Of a stretch of 64,000 nucleotides of DNA, positions 25,461 through 34,900 are shown in pieces; the stretch's first letter is position 1, and each line of letters begins with the position of its first letter. The notes under the pieces were generated by a model, which was given only the letters and a program-made list of their open reading frames with translations, searched no databases and was not told the DNA's origin. A program made the position numbers and the translations under genes. This DNA comes from Paracoccus marinus (GTDB lineage Bacteria; Pseudomonadota; Alphaproteobacteria; Rhodobacterales; Rhodobacteraceae), in NCBI RefSeq assembly GCF_007018965.1, contig NZ_VJYZ01000004.1, positions 124,001 through 188,000 on the forward strand, given 5' to 3'.

Positions 25461-25778
25461 TTGGCCGATCCGACCCGCCGCGCGATCCTGGGCATGCTGC
25501 TCGAGGACGACATGGCCGTGACCGACGTGGCCGAGCCGTTCGGGATCAGCCTTGCCGCGATCTCGAAGCATCTGGCCACGCTGGCGGCCGCCGGGCTGAT
25601 CGTGCAGGAACGGCGCGGGCGGATCACCTGGTGCAAGCTGGACCCGGACGGGATGCGCGCGGCCTCGGTCTGGATGCGCGGGTTCGGGCAGTTCGACCCG
25701 GTGGACCTCGACGATTTCGAGCGGTTCCTGGCGGCCGAGCTGCGCGGGCTGGGGTTCGACCCCGACCCGGCGGCTTAG
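25461..25778 (+). CDS. ArsR/SmtB-family transcriptional regulator (start uncertain)
   Basis: A winged helix-turn-helix regulator: ADPTRRAILGMLLEDDMAVT, EPFGISLAAISKHLATLAAA (the recognition helix) and VQERRGRITWCKLDPDGMRA (the wing). The first conventional start codon in frame is TTG 25461, giving 105 residues, but family similarity extends upstream (AELDAVFSAL, from about 25434). The frame is open from 25308, with CTG at 25389 the only other candidate; a frameshift in the C-rich stretch 25381-25430 would connect it to a GTG at 25375. No metal-binding cysteines are seen, so the signal is unknown. Confidence 0.75.
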   Translation: MADPTRRAILGMLLEDDMAVTDVAEPFGISLAAISKHLATLAAAGLIVQERRGRITWCKLDPDGMRAASVWMRGFGQFDPVDLDDFERFLAAELRGLGFDPDPAA

Positions 25779-25793
25779 GCGCGGAACGGGCGC

Positions 25794-26477
25794 TTAAAGC
25801 CCCAGAAGCCGCTTGGTCAGGTCGCCCTGCTGGCTCGTCGTCATCCGCTCGGCCGCGACCTCGCCCTTGACGTATTCCAGGATCTCGCGGGTCTGGGCGT
25901 CGTCGGGCTTGACCGTCTCGATCGGCAGCGCGCGCAGGACGCGGAGCAGATAGCCCTCGGGGTAGGTGCCGTCGGCGACGGACGCGACCGTGTCCGACAG
26001 GCAGGTCTTGATCCCCTCGACCGTGGTCTGCTTTTCGCAGGACTTGGCGATCGACGACGACAGCGTCGATCCGACCGAGGCGGCGGGCGAGGCGTCGTCG
26101 CCGTCGGCCGCGTCCATCGCCGTCACCTCGGCCGCGATGCTGCGGTAGCAGGCGGCGTCGTAATCGGCCCCGGCCAGCGCCGTGTCCATTTCATCCGCCG
26201 TGTCGCTGTAAAGCGAGTTGAGGGTGGTTGCCGGCGCGAGCCCGTCGCGCAGCAGCGACGTCACCTTGTCGATGTCGGCGCGGCGGGCCTGCAGCGCCGC
26301 AAGTCCCGCGCACCCGCCCGCAGCTGCGGCGACGGGCGCCGGGGCCGCGGGCGCGGCGGGCGCCGGTGCGGCCGTCTGGGCGGCCGTCTGGGCGAATCCC
26401 GGCGAGGCGGCCGTCAGGACCATGCCAAGAGCCAGGCCGGGTGCCGTGCCGAAAAGATGACGCGAAAGCTTGGACAT
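25794..26477 (-). CDS. Exported hypothetical protein
   Basis: A 227-residue protein of unknown function. It starts with a Sec signal peptide (GLALGMVLTAASPGFAQ, cleavage near residue 30), then an Ala/Pro-rich linker (APAPAAPAAPAPVAAAAGG). The folded part (about residues 55-227) has four cysteines (GGCAGL, AACYRS, KSCEKQ, KTCLSD) that could form two disulfides in the periplasm. AAGGAA precedes ATG 26477. The C-terminus (TTSQQGDLTKRLLGL) is polar. It is convergent with the ArsR gene (15 bases). Confidence 0.65.
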   Translation of the reverse strand: MSKLSRHLFGTAPGLALGMVLTAASPGFAQTAAQTAAPAPAAPAAPAPVAAAAGGCAGLAALQARRADIDKVTSLLRDGLAPATTLNSLYSDTADEMDTALAGADYDAACYRSIAAEVTAMDAADGDDASPAASVGSTLSSSIAKSCEKQTTVEGIKTCLSDTVASVADGTYPEGYLLRVLRALPIETVKPDDAQTREILEYVKGEVAAERMTTSQQGDLTKRLLGL

Positions 26478-26590
26478 GGCGTGTTCCTTTGCTGAGCCGG
26501 GTGCCGTCGGGACGAAAACCCCGACCGGCACCCGCAGGTTGCATGGAGCGCGCCGCGTCCGCAATCGGGCCGCGCGCGGCCCGACGACCC

Positions 26591-27370
26591 TCAGACCGCG
26601 CGGTCCACCATCATGTGCTTGATCGCACCGATCGCCTTGGCCGGGTTCAGGCCCTTGGGGCAGGTGTTGGTGCAGTTCATGATCGTGTGGCAGCGATACA
26701 GCTTGAACGGATCTTCAAGCGCGTCCAGCCGGTCGCCCGTCGCCTCGTCGCGCGAATCGATGATCCAGCGATAGGCGTGCAGCAGGGCCGCCGGGCCAAG
26801 ATACTTGTCGCCGTTCCACCAATAGGACGGGCACGCCGTCGAGCAGGACGCGCACAGGATGCATTCGTAAAGCCCGTCGAGCTTCTTGCGGTCCTCGATC
26901 GACTGGCGCCATTCCTTGGTCGGCGTCGGTGTTTCCGTCATAAGGTACGGGTTCACGCTGGCGTGCTGGGCGTAGAAATGGGTCAGGTCCGGCACCAGGT
27001 CCTTGACCACCGGCATGTGCGGCAGCGGGTAGATGCTGATGTCGCCCTTCACCTCGTCGATGCCGTAGATGCAGGCGAGGTGGTTGCCGCCGCCGATGAC
27101 CATGGCGCAGGACCCGCAGATCCCCTCGCGGCAGGACCGGCGGAAGGTCAGCGTCGGGTCGATCTCGTTCTTGATCTTGATGAGCGCGTCCAGAACCATC
27201 GGCCCGCAGCGGTCGAGGTCGATCCAGTAGGTGTCGAGCCGCGGGTTCAGGCCGCTTTCCGGGTCGTAGCGGTAGATGTTGAACCGCTTCAGCCGGGTCG
27301 CGCCCTCGGGCTTGGGCCAGGTCTTGCCGACCGTGATGCGGCTGTTCTTGGGAAGCGTAAACTGGACCAT
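26591..27370 (-). CDS. sdhB: Succinate dehydrogenase iron-sulfur subunit
   Basis: A 259-residue SdhB of complex II. The N-terminal ferredoxin domain binds [2Fe-2S] with CREGICGSC plus an upstream and a downstream Cys. The C-terminal domain binds [4Fe-4S] with [12 protein letters not shown] and [3Fe-4S] with [14 protein letters not shown]. It passes electrons from the SdhA flavin to quinone. The start is ATG 27370. It is the last gene of sdhC-D-A-lipoprotein-lipoprotein-B, separated from the second lipoprotein by 129 bases that contain a GC hairpin but no obvious terminator. Confidence 0.96.
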   Translation of the reverse strand: MVQFTLPKNSRITVGKTWPKPEGATRLKRFNIYRYDPESGLNPRLDTYWIDLDRCGPMVLDALIKIKNEIDPTLTFRRSCREGICGSCAMVIGGGNHLACIYGIDEVKGDISIYPLPHMPVVKDLVPDLTHFYAQHASVNPYLMTETPTPTKEWRQSIEDRKKLDGLYECILCASCSTACPSYWWNGDKYLGPAALLHAYRWIIDSRDEATGDRLDALEDPFKLYRCHTIMNCTNTCPKGLNPAKAIGAIKHMMVDRAV

Positions 27371-27499
27371 GATCCTGTCCTTCGGTCTGCGGGGGCCGGG
27401 CACGGGCGCCCGTCCGACATCACGTGGGTCGCGGCCCGGCGGACCGGCCGCCGGTTCGGGTGAGGCGACCGGCGGACACCCCGCCGGCCGTGGAAATCG

Positions 27500-27817
27500 T
27501 CAGCCGCCCCAGCCGGGCTGGCCGGCAAGCGGCGTCACGGGCGCCCGCCCCGACCGCCGCCGGACGCAGGCGTCGAATGCCTGCGACGGCGTGCGGCCCG
27601 ACAGGTAGTCGGGCGAGAACTCGGTCGACACGCCCAGGCCCGTGCGGCCGCCCGAGCCGATGCCGATCGCGATCGAGGTCCGGGGCGACCGGGCCGACAC
27701 CGCGTCGTAGAGGCAGTCGCGTTCCGCCTGTTCGACCGGCACCGGGACCGGCGGCGCGCATGCGGCCAACCCTGCAAGCGACAGGGATGCCGCGGCGAGG
27801 ATGGCCCGCGCGCCCAT
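27500..27817 (-). CDS. Small lipoprotein inside the sdh operon (second)
   Basis: A 105-residue putative lipoprotein. The signal peptide ends in lipobox LAAC (SLAGLAACAPPVPVP, Cys about 20). The mature part has Cys in AERDCLYDAV and FDACVRRRSG, probably a disulfide, and a Gly/Ser-rich middle (AIGIGSGGRTGLGVSTEFS). It lies one base after the preceding lipoprotein gene and before sdhB. Two small lipoproteins between sdhA and sdhB are seen in related Rhodobacterales operons, which suggests a conserved but undescribed role near complex II. Confidence 0.72.
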   Translation of the reverse strand: MGARAILAAASLSLAGLAACAPPVPVPVEQAERDCLYDAVSARSPRTSIAIGIGSGGRTGLGVSTEFSPDYLSGRTPSQAFDACVRRRSGRAPVTPLAGQPGWGG

Positions 27818-27818
27818 G

Positions 27819-28178
27819 TCAGGCGACGGCCACCCGGCCGATGCAGGCGGTCGTGCCCGAACGGCGGACGATGTTAGCGACCGCGTCGGCGGCGCTGGCC
27901 TGGCCCGACAGCGTGGACAGGTCCGCGATCTCGGCGTCGGTCGCGTTGTCCAGCACGCACGAGGTGTAGGGCGCGACGTTGCGGCCCGGCAGGCGCTTGG
28001 CCATCTCGATGTTGACGACGCGGGTCGCGGCGGCACGCGAGCCGCTGGCGACGCTGGGGGCCGGCGGGGCGACGACGATCGGGGCGGTCGGGACCGGCGT
28101 CGGCGCGACGGGAACGGCGGCGACGCAGCCCGACAGGGCAAGCGCGGCCGCGGTCACGGCAAGGAAGGAATGGCGCAT
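27819..28178 (-). CDS. Small lipoprotein inside the sdh operon (first)
   Basis: A 119-residue putative lipoprotein: [18 protein letters not shown] is the signal with lipobox LSGC, then a Pro/Val linker (VPVAPTPVPTAPIVVAPPAP), then a folded part of about 70 residues with Cys in YTSCVLDNA and TTACIGRV. Its ATG overlaps the sdhA stop codon by one base (TGATG), so it is translationally coupled to SdhA. The function is unknown. Arrangement and coupling argue that it is needed in step with succinate dehydrogenase. Confidence 0.75.
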   Translation of the reverse strand: MRHSFLAVTAAALALSGCVAAVPVAPTPVPTAPIVVAPPAPSVASGSRAAATRVVNIEMAKRLPGRNVAPYTSCVLDNATDAEIADLSTLSGQASAADAVANIVRRSGTTACIGRVAVA

Positions 28179-29989
28179 CAGTAAACCCTCGCTTTGGGAG
28201 CTATCTTCTTCGGATCGATCCCGCCTTCGTCGAGCGTGGTCAGCGGCTCGAGGTGGACGGGGCGGTAGGCCAGTTTGACTTCATTTCCTTCGACCCACGC
28301 AAGCGAATGCTTGCGCCAGTTGGCGTCGTCCCGCTCGGGATAGTCCTCGTGCGCGTGGGCGCCGCGCGATTCCTTGCGCGCCTCGGCTGCGACGATGGTC
28401 GCAAGCGCATTGGGCATGAGGTTCGTCAGCTCCAGCGTTTCCATCAGGTCGCTGTTCCAGATCATCGTCCGGTCGGTGACGCGCAGGTCGGCCATCTGCG
28501 CCGCGATCCGCGACATCTTCTCGACGCCCTCGGCCAGCGTCTTGTCGGTGCGGAACACCGCAGCGTCCGCCTGCATGGTGCGCTGCATGTCGTTGCGCAG
28601 CTTGGCCGCGGGCGTGCCGCCGTTCGCGTGGCGCAGCGCGTCAAAGCGCGACAGCGCCCGATCCACCTCGGCCATGTTGGTGCCGGGGATGGATGCCGCG
28701 CGGTCGATCACCTCGCCCGCGCGGATCGCCGCGGCGCGGCCGAACACCACCAGGTCGATGAGGCTGTTCGATCCCAGCCGGTTCGCGCCGTGGACCGACG
28801 CGCAGCCCGCCTCGCCCACCGCCATCAGGCCGGGGAAGATGCGGTCGGGGTCGTCGGGCGTCGGCGCTAGCACCTCGCCCCAGTAGTTCGTGGGCACGCC
28901 CCCCATGTTGTAGTGGACGGTCGGCAGCACCGGGATCGGCTCGCGCGTCAGGTCCACGCCCGCGAAGATCCGCGCGCTTTCGCTGATGCCCGGCAGCCGC
29001 TCGTGCAGCGTCTCGGGCGGCAGGTGCGACAGGTGCAGGAAGATGTGGTCCTTTTCGTCGCCGACGCCGCGCCCCTCGCGGATTTCCAGCGTCATGCAGC
29101 GGCTGACCACGTCGCGCGAGGCCAGGTCCTTGTAGGTGGGGGCGTAGCGTTCCATGAACCGCTCGCCTTCCGAGTTGGTCAGGTACCCGCCCTCGCCCCG
29201 CGCCCCTTCGGTGATGAGGCAGCCCGAGCCGTAGATGCCGGTCGGGTGGAACTGCACGAACTCCATGTCCTGCAGGGGCAGGCCCGCGCGCGCCACCATG
29301 CCGCCGCCGTCGCCGGTGCAGCTGTGGGCGCTGGTCGCGCTGAAATAGGCGCGGCCGTAGCCGCCGGTCGCCAGCACCACCATCTTGGCGTTGAAGACGT
29401 GGATCGTGCCGTCGTCGAGCTTCCAGCAGACGACGCCGGTGCAGGCGCCGTCGGTGACGATCAGGTCGATCGCGAAGTATTCGATGAAGAACTCGGCCTT
29501 TTCCTTGAGGCTTTGGCCGTAGAGCGTGTGCAGGATCGCGTGGCCGGTCCGGTCGGCCGCGGCGCAGGTGCGCTGCACGGGCGGGCCCTCGCCGAACTGG
29601 GTCGTGTGGCCGCCGAACGGGCGCTGGTAGATCTTGCCTTCCTCGGTGCGCGAGAAGGGCACACCGTAGTGTTCCAGCTCGTACACGGCCTTCGGCGCCT
29701 CGCGCGCCAGGTATTCCATCGCGTCGGTGTCGCCCAGCCAGTCGGACCCCTTGACGGTATCGTAAAGATGCCACTGCCAGCTGTCGGGGCCCATGTTGCC
29801 AAGGCTCGCGGCGATGCCGCCCTGGGCCGCGACGGTGTGGCTGCGGGTCGGGAACAGCTTGGTCACGCAGGCGGTCTTGAGCCCCTGCTCGGCCATGCCC
29901 AGCGTGGCGCGAAGGCCGGCGCCCCCGGCCCCGACCACGACAACGTCGTAGTCGTGCGTTTCGTACGGATATGCGGCGTTTGCGGACAT
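28178..29989 (-). CDS. sdhA: Succinate dehydrogenase flavoprotein subunit
   Basis: A 603-residue SdhA. The N-terminal FAD-binding [18 protein letters not shown], the covalent-flavin His region ([19 protein letters not shown]), the substrate-binding [20 protein letters not shown] and the C-terminal [18 protein letters not shown] motifs are all intact. It oxidises succinate to fumarate and passes electrons to SdhB. The start is ATG 29989, ten bases after sdhD stops. Confidence 0.97.
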   Translation of the reverse strand: MSANAAYPYETHDYDVVVVGAGGAGLRATLGMAEQGLKTACVTKLFPTRSHTVAAQGGIAASLGNMGPDSWQWHLYDTVKGSDWLGDTDAMEYLAREAPKAVYELEHYGVPFSRTEEGKIYQRPFGGHTTQFGEGPPVQRTCAAADRTGHAILHTLYGQSLKEKAEFFIEYFAIDLIVTDGACTGVVCWKLDDGTIHVFNAKMVVLATGGYGRAYFSATSAHSCTGDGGGMVARAGLPLQDMEFVQFHPTGIYGSGCLITEGARGEGGYLTNSEGERFMERYAPTYKDLASRDVVSRCMTLEIREGRGVGDEKDHIFLHLSHLPPETLHERLPGISESARIFAGVDLTREPIPVLPTVHYNMGGVPTNYWGEVLAPTPDDPDRIFPGLMAVGEAGCASVHGANRLGSNSLIDLVVFGRAAAIRAGEVIDRAASIPGTNMAEVDRALSRFDALRHANGGTPAAKLRNDMQRTMQADAAVFRTDKTLAEGVEKMSRIAAQMADLRVTDRTMIWNSDLMETLELTNLMPNALATIVAAEARKESRGAHAHEDYPERDDANWRKHSLAWVEGNEVKLAYRPVHLEPLTTLDEGGIDPKKIAPKARVY

Positions 29990-29999
29990 GAAAGGCCCC

Positions 30000-30392
30000 T
30001 CAGACGATGACGGCGGTCAACGCCATCCGCGCCAGCGCGTAGCCGGCGGCGGCGATGACGGCCCACGCGAAGATTTCGGAAAAGATGATCGCGACCTTGC
30101 GCTCGGTATGGCTCAGGTAGTCGTCGATCATGTTCCGGGTGCCCTTCACGAAGTGGTACATGCCCACGATCAGGAACAGCGCGGTGACGATGGCGGGATA
30201 GGGCTTGCTGAAATACGCAAGCACGCCCTCGCGGGGCAGGCCGACGGCGCGGCTCATGACCAGCAGGAACGCGGGCGTCAGGATCGCCAGCGCGACCGAG
30301 GTCACGGTCAGGACCCAGTGGTGCAGCGTGCCGGTGGACGGGCCCGCGGCCCCGGTGCCCCGGGCGGCCTTCAAGGGGGTGATGTAGCGCAT
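30000..30392 (-). CDS. sdhD: Succinate dehydrogenase membrane anchor subunit
   Basis: A 130-residue membrane protein with three hydrophobic helices ([37 protein letters not shown] and [18 protein letters not shown]). The [13 protein letters not shown] segment after helix 2 is typical of SdhD. With SdhC it binds heme b and the quinone. The start is ATG 30392, 14 bases after sdhC stops and 10 bases before sdhA begins. Confidence 0.9.
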   Translation of the reverse strand: MRYITPLKAARGTGAAGPSTGTLHHWVLTVTSVALAILTPAFLLVMSRAVGLPREGVLAYFSKPYPAIVTALFLIVGMYHFVKGTRNMIDDYLSHTERKVAIIFSEIFAWAVIAAAGYALARMALTAVIV

Positions 30393-30406
30393 GGGAACCT
30401 CGGGTC

Positions 30407-30799
30407 TCAGGCCAGGAAGAACAGCAGCAGGCTGATGAGCGTGAGGATCACCGACCCCCAGATGATCGCCCAGCTCGACTTCTGCCCCTCGTCGATTTCC
30501 AGCATGTGGCCGGCGTCGTAGAAGAAGTGGCGGATGCCGGCGAGAAAGTGGAACCACAGCGCCCACATCGACAGCGCCAGCACGAGGAAGCCGAACCACG
30601 ACCGCATCACCCAGTCGGCCCAGCCGAAGGCGTGGTCCGAGGTGACGGCGGCCACCAGCCACCAGACGATCAGGATCACGCCTGCGAGCATGGCGTGCCC
30701 GGTGATCCGGTTCATGATCGAGGTCACCGCCGAGATCGGCAGCCGGTACACCTGCAGATGCGGGGACAGCGGTCGGTTGCCGCGGGGGATGTCACCCAT
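30407..30799 (-). CDS. sdhC: Succinate dehydrogenase cytochrome b556 subunit
   Basis: A 130-residue SdhC. The N-terminal RPLSPHLQVYRLPISAVTSI is the family's quinone-site segment, with Ser and Arg; HFLAGIRHFFYDAGHML contains the heme-ligand His. Three membrane helices follow the usual spacing. It is the first gene of the operon; the 223-base upstream region holds the candidate regulatory motifs listed separately. The start is ATG 30799. Confidence 0.92.
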   Translation of the reverse strand: MGDIPRGNRPLSPHLQVYRLPISAVTSIMNRITGHAMLAGVILIVWWLVAAVTSDHAFGWADWVMRSWFGFLVLALSMWALWFHFLAGIRHFFYDAGHMLEIDEGQKSSWAIIWGSVILTLISLLLFFLA

Positions 30800-30870
30800 G
30801 GGGCGCTCCTGTCGTTGGCGCCCGGGTCGCGCGGCGCGAGGCGGCGGTACGGGCTGGCTGGGATTGCGGT

Positions 30871-31016
30871 CGGTCTTAACGCGGTCTTATGGCGGCTGTC
30901 ACGGCCCTGCGCCAGAGGAATGCGGCAAATCCGTCGGATTGGATCGCGGCGTGATCACCGGTGCCACCATTGCGATCACAAGGTCCGCGCGCACCGCCGC
31001 CGCCCGTGATCACGGG
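30871..31016 (-). promoter_or_regulatory. sdhC upstream region with GTGATCAC sites and direct repeats
   Basis: Upstream of sdhC are two copies of CGGTCTTA one helical turn apart (30871-30878 and 30882-30889), the motif GGCGTGATCAC at 30948-30958, a half-site TGCGATCACA at 30971-30980 and a perfect 14-base palindrome CCCGTGATCACGGG at 31003-31016. GGCGTGATCAC recurs exactly in the palindrome before sucC. No convincing -35/-10 pair was identified. Confidence 0.5.
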
Positions 31017-31022
31017 CCGGCG

Positions 31023-31229
31023 CTACTGCTGGCCCAGCTTCATGTCGGGGGCGTATTCGGCCGCGGTTTCTTTCGTAACGGCCTGCCCGCAGCGCATCAC
31101 GCCGCGCGCCGCGTCGAACGCCATCGTCGGCGGACCGTGAAGCGCCCACCCCTTCGACAGCGCAAGGCTGACCTTGTGGCAGAAATCCGGGGTGTCGTCC
31201 TCGGTCAGCAGGCGATAGATCGTGGCCAT
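31023..31229 (-). CDS. DUF1737 protein
   Basis: A 68-residue small protein with the DUF1737 pattern: YRLLTEDDTPDFCHKVSLAL, GWALHGPPTMAFD and CGQAVTK. The family is uncharacterised, soluble and widespread in Proteobacteria. It begins nine bases after nnrU ends and is the second gene of that small minus-strand unit. Its end abuts the sdhC control region. Confidence 0.8.
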   Translation of the reverse strand: MATIYRLLTEDDTPDFCHKVSLALSKGWALHGPPTMAFDAARGVMRCGQAVTKETAAEYAPDMKLGQQ

Positions 31230-31238
31230 CGCGGGTCC

Positions 31239-31790
31239 CTACATGCCGAACGGGTTGGGGCCGAGCCAGCCGTGGATCAGGCCCACGACGACGAACACCA
31301 CCAGCGTCGCCAGCGCCGACGTCCATTCCTTGCGGATCGGGATCGGGTGCGCGGGCGCGGCCCAGGGGGCGGTGCGGTTGATGACGACGATCTCGACCAG
31401 AGCCCACAGCAGCAGCCCGCCGAACAGGATCAGCGACGGCAGGTCGCCGTTCACCAGCAGGTGCGCGGCGGCCCACAGCGAGAAGCCGGTCAGCTGCGGA
31501 TGCCGGAACCGCGTGCCGATCCGGTTCTTCGACCCCGACGACGCGAACAGGTAGAACGCAACCAGCACCATCAGGTTGTTGATGCCCTTGAGCATCGGCG
31601 ACGGACCCCACCAGATCGTGCCGGGGTCGGCGGCGCGGTAGCCGATCACCATCAGGATCACCGACAGGATCAGCGCGGCGGCGACGGCCCCCTTGCCGCC
31701 CTGCCCCATTCCGGCGCGGGCATGCGGCGCGATGCGCTTGAACAGATGCGCGCCCCACCAAAGCGCGACTCCGAGGATCAGCAGAAACAT
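31239..31790 (-). CDS. NnrU-family membrane protein
   Basis: A 183-residue NnrU protein with six hydrophobic segments (for example FLLILGVALWWGAHLFKRI, GGLLLWALVEIVVINRTAPW, ALATLVVFVVVGLIHGWLG). The HLFKRIAPHAR and RFRHPQLTGFSLWAAAHLLV motifs match the family, which is linked in part to nitric oxide metabolism and to a fused homologue (zeta-carotene isomerase Z-ISO). No denitrification genes are nearby. The start is ATG 31790, just downstream (in the transcribed sense) of a 13-bp repeat array. Confidence 0.85.
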   Translation of the reverse strand: MFLLILGVALWWGAHLFKRIAPHARAGMGQGGKGAVAAALILSVILMVIGYRAADPGTIWWGPSPMLKGINNLMVLVAFYLFASSGSKNRIGTRFRHPQLTGFSLWAAAHLLVNGDLPSLILFGGLLLWALVEIVVINRTAPWAAPAHPIPIRKEWTSALATLVVFVVVGLIHGWLGPNPFGM

Positions 31791-31822
31791 GGGCGGGTCT
31801 TTCCGTGGCTGTTGCGGGCTGC

Positions 31823-31889
31823 GGCGACTGGTTCGGGCGACGGCAAAAGGCGACTGGTTTGGGCGACTGGTCAAAGGCGACTGGTCGAA
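31823..31889. repeat. 13-bp tandem repeat array upstream of nnrU
   Basis: Five units beginning GGCGAC at 31823, 31836, 31849, 31862 and 31876 (spacing 13, 13, 13, 14), consensus GGCGACTGGTTNN. The second unit is the most degenerate. The array fills most of the 119 bases between the CoA-lyase gene end and the nnrU start. Confidence 0.8.
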
Positions 31890-31909
31890 GGGTGGGGCCG
31901 ATGCGGTCC

Positions 31910-32770
31910 CTACCCCGACAATGCGCCGATCGCGGCCGCGCGGTCCAGTGTCGCGCGCGCGGTTTCGACGTGAAGGTTCTCGACGATGCGGCCGTCCAGC
32001 ACGGCTATGCCCCACCCCTCGGCCAGGGCCGCGTCGAACGCCTCGATCCGGCGGCGCGACAGCGCGATCTCGTCCTCGGTCGGCGCGAACACCGCGTTCG
32101 CGATGTCGATCTGCGCCGGGTGGATCAGGGTCTTGCCGTCGAACCCCATGTCGCGCCCCTGCGCGCATTCGGCGCGCAGCCCGTCCGCGTCGCGAAAGGC
32201 GTTGTAAACCCCGTCGAGGATCACCCGGCCCCGCGCGCGCGCCGCCAGCAGGCACATCCCCAGCGCCGGCAGCAAGGGCAGCCGGTCGGCGCGGTCGCGG
32301 CAGCCAAGCTCGCGGGCGAGATCGTTCGTCCCCATGACCAGCCCGCCCAGCCGGGGATGGGCCGCGATCGCGGCCGCGTTCAGGACGCCCGCCGCCGTCT
32401 CGAGCATCGCCCACAGCGGCGTGCCCGGCACCACCGCCGCGACCGCGTCCAGATCGGCCGGGCCGTTCACCTTGGGAACCAGCACCGCATCGGCCCCGGT
32501 CGCGAAGGCGGCCGCGTCGTCGCGGCCCCATTCACTGTCGAACCCGTTGATCCGCACGATCCGCGCACGGTTGCCGTAATCCCGCGCCAGCGCATCCCGC
32601 AGCGCACCCCGCGCCGCCGCCTTTTCGGCGGGCGCGACCGCATCCTCCAGATCGAAGATGATGGCGTCGGCGGGCAGGTCGCGCGCCTTGTCCAGCGCCC
32701 GCGCGTTCGACGCCGGCAGATATAGCGCCGAGCGGTAGGGTGCCGAGCGGCAGGGTCGTGACTGGTTCAT
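31910..32770 (-). CDS. CoA-ester lyase family, (3S)-malyl-CoA thioesterase-like (Mcl2)
   Basis: A 286-residue member of the HpcH/HpaI citrate-lyase-beta family. ADAIIFDLEDAVAPAEK carries the metal-binding Glu/Asp, RIVRINGFDSEWG the conserved Arg, WAMLETAAGVLN the second Glu, and GFDGKTLIHPAQIDIANAVF the C-terminal signature. It resembles Mcl2 of Rhodobacter sphaeroides more than the longer malyl-CoA lyase Mcl1; Mcl2 hydrolyses (3S)-malyl-CoA to malate and CoA in acetate and glyoxylate metabolism. The N-terminus contains a short duplicated RSAPYRSA. The start is ATG 32770. Confidence 0.8.
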   Translation of the reverse strand: MNQSRPCRSAPYRSALYLPASNARALDKARDLPADAIIFDLEDAVAPAEKAAARGALRDALARDYGNRARIVRINGFDSEWGRDDAAAFATGADAVLVPKVNGPADLDAVAAVVPGTPLWAMLETAAGVLNAAAIAAHPRLGGLVMGTNDLARELGCRDRADRLPLLPALGMCLLAARARGRVILDGVYNAFRDADGLRAECAQGRDMGFDGKTLIHPAQIDIANAVFAPTEDEIALSRRRIEAFDAALAEGWGIAVLDGRIVENLHVETARATLDRAAAIGALSG

Positions 32771-32797
32771 GGGTAATCCCGCTGGTGATCGCGCCAA

Positions 32798-32828
32798 CGC
32801 TTGCCGAAATCGCCCCGAGCGGCAAGCG
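32798..32828. promoter_or_regulatory. Inverted repeat in the lyase/DUF892 divergent region
   Basis: CGCTTGCCG and CGGCAAGCG, perfect 9-base arms separated by 13 bases, in the 208-base region between two divergent genes. It could be an operator shared by both or a hairpin in the DUF892 leader. Confidence 0.4.
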
Positions 32829-32978
32829 GCGGAACGTTGCCCGATCCCGCGGCACCGCCCCCTTGCGACAGCGAATATTTGTTCAACGCTGCAACGAAGC
32901 CGCGGGCGAGCCGTTGATGACCGCGCGGCCGCCACGGCGGTCCCCCAATCTGACCCTGACCCCGAAGGAACCCGGACC

Positions 32979-33524
32979 ATGGCACAGCAGGACAAAGATC
33001 TTTCCGATCTTCTCGAACACGGCCTGAAAGACATCTACTACGCCGAAAAGGCGATCTACAAAGCCCTGCCCAAGATGATCGAGGCCGCCGCCGACGAGGA
33101 ACTGCGCGACGCCATCGCCAGCCACCGCGACGAGACCGAAGGCCAGATCGAGACGCTGGAACGCGTGTTCGAGGCGATGGGCAAGAAGCCCTCGGGCGAG
33201 AAATGCGACGCCATCGACGGGATCCTGAAAGAAGGCGACTCGCTGCTGAAGGAGTTCGGCGGCACGGCGGCGGGCGACGCGGCGATCATCTTCGCCTCGC
33301 AGGCGGTCGAGCATTACGAGATCACGCGCTACGGCAGCCTGCGCAGCTATGCCGAGCTGCTGGGGCTGGAGGACGTGGCCGACATGCTCAACGACATCCT
33401 GGAACAGGAAGTCGCGGCCGACGAGACCCTGTCGGACCTGGCCGAGGACCGCATCAACGAGGATGCGGCGGGCGAGGTGGACGAGGCCGACACCGACGAG
33501 GACGAGGAAGAAGCGGACGCCTGA
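32979..33524 (+). CDS. Ferritin-like DUF892 (YciE-family) protein
   Basis: A 181-residue helical-bundle protein of the DUF892/YciE family. DLLEHGLKDIYYAEKAIYKA contributes the first metal-binding Glu residues, SHRDETEGQIETLERVFEAM the second helix, and ASQAVEHYEITRYGSLRSYA the third, with the Glu/His pair of ferritin-like di-iron sites. The C-terminal 30 residues are very acidic (DEADTDEDEEEADA). Relatives are stress- or stationary-phase-induced. The start ATG 32979 has GAAGGAA upstream. Confidence 0.87.
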   Translation: MAQQDKDLSDLLEHGLKDIYYAEKAIYKALPKMIEAAADEELRDAIASHRDETEGQIETLERVFEAMGKKPSGEKCDAIDGILKEGDSLLKEFGGTAAGDAAIIFASQAVEHYEITRYGSLRSYAELLGLEDVADMLNDILEQEVAADETLSDLAEDRINEDAAGEVDEADTDEDEEEADA

Positions 33525-33648
33525 TCGCGGCGCCTGCCTGACTGTCCAGCCGACGCGACGGCCCGCCCCACCCGGCGGGCCGTTCGCCGTGGCAGGCCCC
33601 GCGCATGTCCGTAACGCGTCGCTTGCGGACGGCCCGGCAAACGACTAA

Positions 33649-34670
<1,022 letters not shown>

Positions 34671-34686
34671 CGAAGCTGGCTGACGA

Positions 34687-34710
34687 GGGCGCCCCGCGGG
34701 GCGCCCTTTT
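34687..34710 (+). terminator. Terminator of mdh
   Basis: GGGCGCCCC, loop GC, GGGGCGCCC, then TTTT: a perfect 9-bp stem with T-tract, 42 bases after the mdh stop. The same GGGCGCCC...TTTT design follows the bactofilin gene. Confidence 0.85.
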
Positions 34711-34766
34711 GCGTTTCAGCCCCCCCTGCACCGCGCGCAAGACGAAACGCAGCCGCTCGCAGCCGC

Positions 34767-34797
34767 TGTGATCACGCCACTGAATGGCGTGATCACA
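34767..34797. promoter_or_regulatory. Perfect 13-bp palindromic operator candidate upstream of sucC
   Basis: TGTGATCACGCCA, spacer CTGAA, TGGCGTGATCACA: perfect arms, 103 bases before the sucC start and downstream of the mdh terminator. It contains two GTGATCAC motifs and the 11-mer GGCGTGATCAC that also occurs upstream of sdhC. It could equally form an RNA hairpin, but no T-tract follows. The rest of the 34711-34900 gap shows nothing else recognisable. Confidence 0.6.
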
Positions 34798-34900
34798 AGC
34801 CCGGGTTTTTGCACCCGCTGCCACCGGCGATCCCGCTTCGCGGTTTGCTTTCGTTGCGTAATGTGCGATGTCGCGGCAGATTTTCCAGCGAGGGTTCGGG

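Noticed and set aside
31823-31889. The 13-bp array as CRISPR or as part of a coding sequence
   Set aside because: No unique spacers, and the minus-strand frames through it lack a plausible start or family similarity; intergenic repeat is the simplest reading.
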